Source: Nitrososphaeraceae archaeon
GTDB taxonomy: Archaea > Thermoproteota > Nitrososphaeria > Nitrososphaerales > Nitrososphaeraceae
Reading direction: 5' to 3'
Assembly (NCBI GenBank): GCA_021155845.1
Contig: JAJNBK010000042.1
Span: 1-5,381, forward strand
DNA: 5,381 nucleotides
The stretch's first letter is position 1. Each line of letters starts with the position of its first letter. The notes beneath the pieces are model-generated. The model worked only from the letters and a program-made list of their open reading frames with translations, did not search any database and was not told the origin of the DNA. This document shows, piece after piece, positions 1 to 5,314 of this stretch. The translations under genes were made by a program, and so were the position numbers.

Positions 1-156
1 TGATGATTGTAAAGAAGAAGATTGCAAGCTACCACTATTGATACGTGCTTTGTCTCCAAATATCTTTGATAAACGCTGTAATAAAGGAGAAACTATAGTA
101 GTATAATATTCAAATTCAGAAGAGTACCATCCTATAGGTCGTATTACAATCTGCAT
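1..156 (-). CDS. Hypothetical protein, N-terminal part (runs off left edge)
   Basis: This reading frame starts with ATG (CAT at 154-156 on the plus strand) and stays open for 52 codons to the window edge. An in-frame stop (163-165) lies just upstream, so this ATG is the only reasonable start. The peptide begins MQIVIRPIGWYSSEFEYYTT and continues with a mixed, soluble-looking composition, including a short amphipathic stretch (SPLLQRLSKIFGD) and then a Ser/Gln-rich run. There is no signal peptide or membrane segment in the visible part. An AT-rich TATA-like element at 186-197 sits at a suitable distance for a short-leader archaeal transcript. I do not recognise the family. The open frame, the start context and the promoter make a real gene more likely than chance, but the fragment is short. 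It is transcribed away from the large membrane protein gene at 1294. Confidence 0.5.
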   Translation of the reverse strand, partial: MQIVIRPIGWYSSEFEYYTTIVSPLLQRLSKIFGDKARINSGSLQSSSLQSS

Positions 157-185
157 CAGTAATCAAGATAGATACCATGCTTCAA

Positions 186-197
186 ATATATATTAAA
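186..197 (-). promoter_or_regulatory. Putative archaeal TATA box for the left-edge gene
   Basis: Read on the minus strand this is TTTAATATATAT, centred about 35 nt ahead of the ATG at 156. Archaeal transcription normally starts about 25 nt downstream of the TATA centre, which would give a leader of roughly 10 nt. The surroundings are very AT-rich, so chance occurrence is possible. Confidence 0.35.
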
Positions 198-1247
198 CAA
201 TTAGAATATGATGATAGAAAAAGAATATTTGATAGATCTTTATCTATGATAATAGTAGTTAACATAAAGCTGCAAATAATATTAATCTCGTGGATTCCAT
301 ACTTTCCTTTTCTTCCAAAACTAAATTTAAATTGCTAAGAGCAAGTAAAAAAAAGATGAAGAGAAATATGATGCTCACTAATATGACGAGAATACATCTA
401 CTATATATTCTTCAAAAGAAAAGATCCTTATGGTGACGCCCTTTATACGTAATTAATTTCAATAACATTTTGTTATCTATTACTTGATTCTTTCAAAATT
501 ACAAACATAATGAAATATTCAGATTCAAATGAATGTTTGTCAAATCACTATGGCTCCAAAATATATGAATATTGTTCTGAATCCGACCTGAACCATTGAA
601 GCGTTTTCATATGATAAGCAAATAAGACATCTATGCCCAACCAGATTTAGATCCCACTTTACCATTTCAGGGAATTTTAGAAAACCTTTAAAGCTTATTC
701 TGTCTAGGTTATACTAGGAAATTACTTTTTGAACCGATATGGTCACTAATCCTGTGGGGCCACTTTTTGAATGGACTTTAATCTGAATCCTCATGTATCA
801 CTAACGAATGTAAAAACAAGTACTGATGCATCAGGAAATTTAGGGGAAATATATTTTAAATAGATCTATAACCATTTGCTCTGTTATTTAATCTTAGAGC
901 AAGATATAAGATATGATAAAGTATTCAAGGTCTTTGTATTTATGGCAGGAATAAAATTGTATTTCCTAGAACAATTCAGGCTCAATTTATAGTCATAGTA
1001 TTATCTGTTTCTGCAAATATAAAATATAAAACCACCAATACAATTTCATCTTTTATTAAAATGATGGATTCTAATAATAAATAAAATAACAGTTTGAAGG
1101 AATTTTCTTGAATACAAAATGAATTTTAAAGATAAAGATATTCTTTATTCAATTAAATATCATACTAATAGTTATTATTGACAATGTTATTTGTTGGATG
1201 GAACTGATGTATTTTTGAATCTACTGTAAAACAATATTCTCATTAAG

Positions 1248-1257
1248 AAAACGTTTT
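1248..1257. promoter_or_regulatory. Palindrome AAAACGTTTT overlapping the promoter of the membrane receptor gene
   Basis: This is a perfect 10-bp palindrome, and its right arm forms the first part of the TATA-like element. The position would suit an operator where a regulator could block or assist TBP/TFB binding. It is short and AT-rich, so the regulatory role is speculative. Confidence 0.25.
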
Positions 1258-1262
1258 ATAAT
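1254..1262 (+). promoter_or_regulatory. Putative archaeal TATA box of the 722-residue membrane protein gene
   Basis: TTTTATAAT is centred about 36 nt ahead of the TTG start at 1294, preceded by an A-rich stretch (AAGAAAACG) that could act as a BRE. The predicted transcription start is about 1284, giving a leader near 10 nt. The only Shine-Dalgarno-like bases nearby are a weak AGAG at 1285-1288. Confidence 0.45.
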
Positions 1263-1293
1263 GATATCATCATCATCTTAATAAAGAGAATAA

Positions 1294-3462
1294 TTGAAGC
1301 CTCTATATTTTTTTTTAGGAGTAATTATTACAATAGTCATAGGAAACTCTATTATTATTTTCGCTGATTCAGACAGCAAATTAATCTATTCAAATTGGAT
1401 ATTGATAATAAATTCTCTTATTGCTGCAGGGCTTTCTACAATGATTCTCTTTAAGGATAAAGATAGTAATGAAGAAGGAGATAAAACTAATATTTTTCTA
1501 ACACTTGGCCTTGTTTTCTGGTTTATAGCGAATATAATCTGGGCATATTATGAAGTAGTGCTTGATATTGTATCGCCCGTACCTTCTTTAGCAGATTTAT
1601 TCTTATTGTCTGCATATGGATTTCTAATATATAGATTGATAAATGTATACAGGAATCTTGGTCACATTACAAATAGAAAAATTCTTCTTTTAATAATCTC
1701 TGGTACAGGTTTATTTTTGATATATATAATAAACTTGACTCTTGATCATACAGAAACATCAAATTTTAGAGGTCTTATGCTCTTTGTTGTCACGATAGCA
1801 TATCCCACGTTAAATTCTATTCTAACGGTTCTTGCATTAATGATCCTCATTGGAATAAAGAAAGAAGAACATCACTTTATTCCTTGGGTCTGTGAATTAG
1901 TTGGATTTTTAGCAATAGTTGTTGGAGATAGTTGGTTTGCAATTATTGTTCTAACCGCATTTGTAGAAGAATTATGGATGTCTACATTATTATTGTCTGC
2001 ACATTATTTATTAATTGCAGGAGGTCTTATATGGTATCTTAGATATTCTATCAAATGGCAGTCAAAGGATCTCATTTTTAAGATTACAACAAAGATAAGA
2101 AGAAATAGAATTTCCAAAAAGGTTCTGCTTGGTTCCATTATATCAATATCTTTTCTAATAATTACTGGTTTATATTTTACAACAAATGTTTTCAGCGGTG
2201 ATGAAAATAAAGATTTTTTCATAAAAAAGAGTTCTTCTAATGCTCAACTCTTAACAAACTATGATGAGGACGGAAGAAAGGAATTTGTCGTTGGTGCCAT
2301 TGTACCACTTACTGGTTCCTTTTCCTCTAGTGGTAAATCTGAAAAGATAGCATTAGAAAAAGCTGAATATGATGTAAACAAACATTTTGAAGACATTAAT
2401 TCTTCTTCATCAGCATCACACTTCAAACTATTAGTGGCTGATTCAAAAACAAGTCCAGAAGGAAGTCTCGTAGCAATAAAAAAATTGCATGAAAAAGGTG
2501 CAAAAATAATTATAGGACCTGCAACTAGTATTGCAGTTTCTGCTGCTAAAGGATATGCAGATGCTAATAATATCATCCTTATTAGTTACTCCAGTACTTC
2601 GCCATTACTTTCTATTGAAGGAGACAATGTATTTCGGTTAGTTCCTGATGATACATACCAAGGTAAAATAGTTGCAGAGAAAATGATTAGTGACGGTATT
2701 AAAGTTATTGTTCCCATTTGGAGAGGGGATATATATGGAAATGAGCTCTATAAATCTACTAAATCTCATTTTGAAAAACTAGGAGGAGAAGTAGAAGAAG
2801 GTATCAATTATAAACCGCACACAGGCAAATTTGCCACCAGTTTGCATAGGATAAATTTCCTAATGTGGAATCAAGAATTAGAAAAATTAAGTGCAATTGT
2901 CTCCGATGCAGTAAAAAAATATGGTGCTAATTCTGTAGGTGTATATGTAATATCTTTTGATGAGATAACACCTATTCTAATCCAATCTCCTCTTTATGAA
3001 GTCCTAGGAAAAGTAAGATGGTATGGCAGTGATAGCATAGCGCAAAATCATCATATTACAAAGAATGTTGATTCAGCATCATTTGCAATGAAAACTAATC
3101 TTTCCAATCCTTTATATTCAATAGATAGTGAGACAGAAAAATCCCATGATCTTGAAGAAGTATTAGAAGAAAAATTACATGAAGTGAGTTTAATAACATA
3201 TCCTGCACTAGCTTATGATTCTTATTGGATAGCCTCGTTAAGCCTTGATAAAAATAGTACCTTTAACCATGGTAATGAAAATTTAAACAAATCATTTAAA
3301 GAGATCGTTGTTGAAACTGCAGAATCATTTGATGGAATATCAGGGAAAATAAAACTTAATGAGGCCGGTGACCGCATTGGTGGAAATTATGATTTTTGGA
3401 TAGTTGATAAAGATAGGGACACACAAAGTTATGAATGGGAGAAAGAAGATATTTTAGAATAG
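1294..3462 (+). CDS. Membrane-anchored ABC-type (LivJ-like) substrate-binding protein with an N-terminal polytopic module
   Basis: A 722-residue fusion. Residues 1-250 hold eight predicted helices (about 4-23, 33-53, 67-89, 99-118, 129-147, 160-187, 196-220, 229-250). A basic loop (251-276, KIRRNRISKK) follows, then a ninth helix (277-297). Charged loops fit a cytoplasmic N-terminus, placing residues 298-722 outside. Residues 330-722 look like a complete periplasmic-binding fold type I of the branched-chain amino acid (Peripla_BP_6/LivJ) family: VGAIVPLTGSFSSSG (333-347), IIIGPATS (405-412), ISYSSTSP (430-437, where LivJ-type proteins contact the ligand's alpha groups), ALAYDSYW (638-645) and the closing GKIKLNEAGDRIGGNYDFW (684-702). 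The ligand is unknown. No permease or ATPase genes are adjacent and no cytoplasmic signalling domain is present. The start is TTG: TAA lies immediately upstream, and the next ATG (codon 50) would remove the first two helices. A run of nine T (1308-1316) lies in codons 5-8. The binding-domain family is confident; sensor versus transport role is open. Confidence 0.9.
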   Translation: MKPLYFFLGVIITIVIGNSIIIFADSDSKLIYSNWILIINSLIAAGLSTMILFKDKDSNEEGDKTNIFLTLGLVFWFIANIIWAYYEVVLDIVSPVPSLADLFLLSAYGFLIYRLINVYRNLGHITNRKILLLIISGTGLFLIYIINLTLDHTETSNFRGLMLFVVTIAYPTLNSILTVLALMILIGIKKEEHHFIPWVCELVGFLAIVVGDSWFAIIVLTAFVEELWMSTLLLSAHYLLIAGGLIWYLRYSIKWQSKDLIFKITTKIRRNRISKKVLLGSIISISFLIITGLYFTTNVFSGDENKDFFIKKSSSNAQLLTNYDEDGRKEFVVGAIVPLTGSFSSSGKSEKIALEKAEYDVNKHFEDINSSSSASHFKLLVADSKTSPEGSLVAIKKLHEKGAKIIIGPATSIAVSAAKGYADANNIILISYSSTSPLLSIEGDNVFRLVPDDTYQGKIVAEKMISDGIKVIVPIWRGDIYGNELYKSTKSHFEKLGGEVEEGINYKPHTGKFATSLHRINFLMWNQELEKLSAIVSDAVKKYGANSVGVYVISFDEITPILIQSPLYEVLGKVRWYGSDSIAQNHHITKNVDSASFAMKTNLSNPLYSIDSETEKSHDLEEVLEEKLHEVSLITYPALAYDSYWIASLSLDKNSTFNHGNENLNKSFKEIVVETAESFDGISGKIKLNEAGDRIGGNYDFWIVDKDRDTQSYEWEKEDILE

Positions 3463-3551
3463 AAAGTCAGGTAATGCATCGTAAAGAATTTCAAACTTTC
3501 TAATTTATAGCCATGACACGGTGATGCTAAAGTGATATTTGATTGCTTTTG

Positions 3552-3575
3552 CTCTTTCTCTTTCTCTTTCTCTTT
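3552..3575 (+). repeat. Four perfect tandem copies of CTCTTT; possible T-rich terminator
   Basis: The hexamer CTCTTT occurs four times in a row, followed by one more T, in a T-rich context starting near 3541. It begins 90 nt after the stop codon at 3462. Archaeal RNA polymerase commonly terminates in T-rich tracts of the non-template strand without needing a hairpin, so this is a reasonable terminator for the upstream gene. It is also a simple sequence repeat that could vary in copy number by slippage. Confidence 0.5.
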
Positions 3576-3671
3576 TGATAATGTGTTAAAGTCATTTTGA
3601 TGATATGTGGAGAAGTTTTTCATGCCTTTCATATATAATCGTCTGATAATTCAGAAATGATTTTTAACTGA

Positions 3672-3695
3672 TCCTAAAATATTCCCTAAAATACT
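3672..3695 (+). repeat. Tandem 12-bp repeat with CCTAAAATA core
   Basis: TCCTAAAATATT (3672-3683) and CCCTAAAATACT (3684-3695) match at 10 of 12 positions, and the core CCTAAAATA is identical. The second copy is centred about 53 nt ahead of the ATG at 3743. It could supply a TATA-like element or a double binding site spaced about one helical turn, but it may also be a chance duplication in AT-rich DNA. Confidence 0.35.
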
Positions 3696-3742
3696 CTTGA
3701 AATTTGCTACGACATCAGTTATTAAATCATTAAGAATAAAAC

Positions 3743-3949
3743 ATGAAGTATAGAATTTTGCAATATATAATATTTGGATTAATAATACTCGTTATGGATC
3801 TAACATATAATGAAGCAGAAGGACCCAGAAATAATAATAATCATCCAGAAATTTACAGCAATGATCAAGAGCAACCAAAGGAAATGAAGATAAGCAGATA
3901 TTGTCAACAAAGCTACCCAGAGATGATTATAATACGTTCCTTACATTAA
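3743..3949 (+). CDS. Doubtful small ORF, possibly a short secreted or membrane-anchored peptide (68 aa)
   Basis: An ATG-started frame of 68 codons. Residues 1-20 (MKYRILQYIIFGLIILVMDL) form a basic N-terminus followed by a hydrophobic segment, as in a signal peptide or single membrane anchor. The rest is polar, with an Asn-rich stretch (PRNNNNHPE, 28-36) and a Gln/Glu/Lys-rich part. There is no lipobox, no conserved domain that I recognise and a single Cys at 54. The hydrophobic start resembles in style the N-terminus of the secreted protein encoded opposite at 4004-5149, so it could be a small secreted protein or the decayed start of a longer one, but no in-frame continuation is visible. It converges on that gene with 54 bp between the stops. 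The short length and unremarkable C-terminal half keep confidence low. Confidence 0.4.
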   Translation: MKYRILQYIIFGLIILVMDLTYNEAEGPRNNNNHPEIYSNDQEQPKEMKISRYCQQSYPEMIIIRSLH

Positions 3950-4003
3950 TTAACCAAGCTTAATATCAAGCTAAAGTCGTAAACTCTTCGAATATTAGAT
4001 TTC

Positions 4004-5149
4004 TTAATTCAGAACCTCAATTTCTCTAACACTAAGATTCTTGAAGTCAACATCTCTTGCATTATCCCATCTAAAGGTTGCCACTGGTCCTCCCCATGTT
4101 ATTATCTGGTCTGGTGCTCCTCCACATTCTTCGCCTTTATCTCCCCATTCGCCGTCATCAAGATGTTCGTCTACCTTTATCCAATCTTTTCCGTCATTGT
4201 CCATATCAAGCCAGTTTTCCATCTTTACAACTGTCTTGCCGTTATTTTTATTTTGTTCAATATTATACACTACATATTTGTATCCAATCCATTTACCTTC
4301 TATCGAAGAATCAGTTACAGCCTCCTCATCATTCTCCTTCTTTTCTGTAAATTCATAACTGACATGCCATTGCTCTTTAGCAAAACGTACATGACCAGAA
4401 TAGAATAGATTACCTTTATATCCAACTCCTTCACATGGCTGAGAATTTGGTTCTGTAGATGTATAGTGTATTCCACCACGGTTAAACCACTGAAATTTTT
4501 CATTTGAATCGAAATCGTCGTTTAATTTTACATATCCTGTCATTTCTATATTCTTCCAGTCATTAGGTGATTGCATGTAACCTTTATCTTCTAACTCTGT
4601 ATGATCATATGTAGCGATTTTACTTTGATTATATCCGGTAGATGTAAAGATATGCATTCTTACTTTTGTTTCTGGAGTTGTCGATGTTAATTTCCATGAA
4701 CCATCTTCAGTATTTCTTGTAAGTGTATAAAAGGGATACAAAGTGTTATTTAGAATTGTATTCATTGGTTTAAATCTCTCATCAGCTATCGGATTTAGCA
4801 TATTCATATACCATTCTTCTTCTCCACCTCCGCCTGTCTTTGCAGGATAGAGTTTCTCTATTCCAAATTTATCTACTCCATTACCTACTACTACTACTAC
4901 TGCTCTATTCTCCATCTCTTCATCCCCATTATCATTATCTTCTTTGTCTTCCTCTTTCTTCTCGCCATCATCATCTTCTTCTTCTTCTTGAGCATATGCA
5001 ATAAGATGATGGTTAACATTACTTATTCCTAATAAAACCAAATCTGCTGATATCATCTTATGACTAGTTGATACTCTTAATTCAGGAAGTAATATTATTG
5101 TCAAGATGATAAATCCAAATATTAGAAACTTCAATCTTTTATCGGCCAT
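4004..5149 (-). CDS. Secreted protein with acidic linker and probable beta-sandwich domain ending in DVDFKNLSVREI
   Basis: A 381-residue exported protein of unknown function. The N-terminus has a hydrophobic helix (8-22), a second mildly hydrophobic stretch (33-42) and a likely cleavage point after AYA (51-53). Residues 54-80 are an Asp/Glu-rich low-complexity linker, followed by a Val run (84-88) and a Gly run (106-109). Residues 95-381 form one domain rich in aromatic residues and alternating polar strands. Its recognisable motifs are WFNRGGIHY (221-229), PCEGVGYKG (238-246), RFAKEQWHVSY (255-265), WIGYKYVVYN (287-296), LDMDNDG (314-320), CGG (342-344), ITWGGP (350-355) and FRWDNARDVDFKNLSVREI (359-377). 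From memory, similar domains occur in uncharacterised secreted proteins of archaea, bacteria and fungi. The spacing resembles concanavalin-like jelly rolls that bind or cut polysaccharides, but no catalytic residue can be assigned. The only two cysteines, C239 and C342, could form a disulfide; DxDxDG at 315-320 may bind calcium. Sequons at N134, N174 and N371 suit surface glycosylation. ATG is preferred because a promoter sits about 28 nt upstream. Confidence 0.88.
   Translation of the reverse strand: MADKRLKFLIFGFIILTIILLPELRVSTSHKMISADLVLLGISNVNHHLIAYAQEEEEDDDGEKKEEDKEDNDNGDEEMENRAVVVVVGNGVDKFGIEKLYPAKTGGGGEEEWYMNMLNPIADERFKPMNTILNNTLYPFYTLTRNTEDGSWKLTSTTPETKVRMHIFTSTGYNQSKIATYDHTELEDKGYMQSPNDWKNIEMTGYVKLNDDFDSNEKFQWFNRGGIHYTSTEPNSQPCEGVGYKGNLFYSGHVRFAKEQWHVSYEFTEKKENDEEAVTDSSIEGKWIGYKYVVYNIEQNKNNGKTVVKMENWLDMDNDGKDWIKVDEHLDDGEWGDKGEECGGAPDQIITWGGPVATFRWDNARDVDFKNLSVREIEVLN
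4885..4899. repeat. (CTA)5 trinucleotide repeat coding for poly-Val in the secreted protein
   Basis: Five copies of CTA on the plus strand, part of a tract read on the minus strand as consecutive GTA valine codons (residues 84-88). This is a short microsatellite in the linker between the acidic segment and the folded domain. Changes of whole units keep the frame. Confidence 0.7.
4967..4989. repeat. (ATC)3-(CTT)5 trinucleotide tract coding for the poly-Glu/Asp linker
   Basis: Three ATC units run into five CTT units on the plus strand; on the minus strand they encode the EEEEDDD run just after the presumed signal peptide cleavage point. It is one of two in-frame triplet repeats close together in this gene. 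Confidence 0.7.
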
Positions 5150-5172
5150 AATTCTATGTTATGAGGTATGTG

Positions 5173-5187
5173 TTAATTTTACTTTGC
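5173..5187 (-). promoter_or_regulatory. Leaderless-type archaeal promoter (BRE + TATA) of the secreted protein gene
   Basis: On the minus strand it reads GCAAAG then TAAAATTAA: a BRE-like purine/A-rich hexamer directly before a TATA-like element centred at 5177, 28 nt ahead of the A of the ATG. A start 25-27 nt downstream of the TATA centre would put the transcript end within a few bases of the ATG, so the mRNA is probably leaderless. No Shine-Dalgarno is visible, which agrees. Confidence 0.5.
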
Positions 5188-5281
5188 TATGATTCATTTC
5201 TAAGTGATAATGCTGCTACTACCATCATTTCAAATTTATCTAACATTGTGTTTATTATACTAAGGCTGTTACCATAAATTC

Positions 5282-5287
5282 TATAAA
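5282..5287 (+). promoter_or_regulatory. TATA box (TATAAA) ahead of the right-edge ORF
   Basis: TATAAA lies 30 nt (centre to start) before the ATG at 5315, the spacing expected for a leaderless or nearly leaderless archaeal transcript. It falls inside sequence that, read in frame with the downstream ORF, may also resemble MFS_3 linker protein (YKTPSRHWPEP), so it may be a coincidence within former coding DNA. Confidence 0.4.
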
Positions 5288-5314
5288 ACACCCTCAAGAC
5301 ATTGGCCTGAACCA

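Larger units (their letters stand above)
157..1293. other. Long intergenic region without a convincing gene
   Basis: This stretch of more than 1.1 kb separates two divergent genes. All frames are broken by frequent stops. The longest open stretches I read by hand are about 57 codons on the minus strand (540-713) and 20-30 codons elsewhere. I see no tRNA fold, rRNA, CRISPR-like repeat or insertion-sequence end. The middle part (about 540-780) is somewhat less AT-rich than its flanks and holds a short hairpin-like GTGGGGCCAC (754-763) and a 10-bp direct repeat ACTTTTTGAA (724-733 and 762-771). It may hold a decayed gene or an unannotated small RNA; neither can be shown from the sequence alone. 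Promoters of the flanking genes lie at its two ends. Confidence 0.6.
3463..3742. other. Intergenic region after the membrane receptor gene
   Basis: No convincing gene lies here. It contains a pyrimidine-rich hexamer repeat (3552-3575) that may end transcription of the upstream gene, and a tandem 12-bp repeat (3672-3695) that could belong to the promoter of the small ORF at 3743. A minus-strand frame encoding an alternating Lys/Glu tract is only the reverse reading of the hexamer repeat. Confidence 0.55.

Noticed and set aside
369..437. Short plus-strand frame from ATG 369 (22 codons)
   Set aside because: Too short, no promoter, ordinary for AT-rich noncoding DNA.
754..768. GTGGGGCCAC followed by TTTTT as a hairpin terminator
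   Set aside because: The stem is only three or four pairs with a tiny loop and no gene ends nearby; too weak to call.
1261..1281. Upstream ATG (1261) as an alternative start for the receptor or as a leader peptide
   Set aside because: It is in frame but meets TAA after six codons and lies before the predicted transcript start.
2004..2222. Minus-strand 72-codon frame inside the membrane receptor gene
   Set aside because: It lies wholly within a well-supported gene and reads as the reverse of its helix-coding sequence; no promoter or family signal.
2259..2576. Minus-strand 105-codon frame inside the receptor gene
   Set aside because: It is antisense to the best-conserved start of the binding domain; its hydrophobic look comes from the opposite strand's coding pattern.
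3429..3632. Minus-strand 67-codon frame with a Lys/Glu alternating tract
   Set aside because: The KEKEKEKE run is just the reverse reading of the CTCTTT repeat, and the frame overlaps the end of the receptor gene.
3957..3972. AGCTT-AATATC-AAGCT inverted repeat between the convergent genes
   Set aside because: Five pairs with no T tract on either side; expected by chance in AT-rich DNA, so not called a terminator.
4041..4408. Three plus-strand frames of 81-105 codons opposite the secreted protein
   Set aside because: All are antisense to a protein with clear signal peptide and domain motifs; their Ser/Leu/Phe-rich composition mirrors its acidic and lysine codons.
4315..4503. Minus-strand 62-codon frame within the secreted protein gene
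   Set aside because: It is an out-of-frame shadow on the same strand with no independent start signal.
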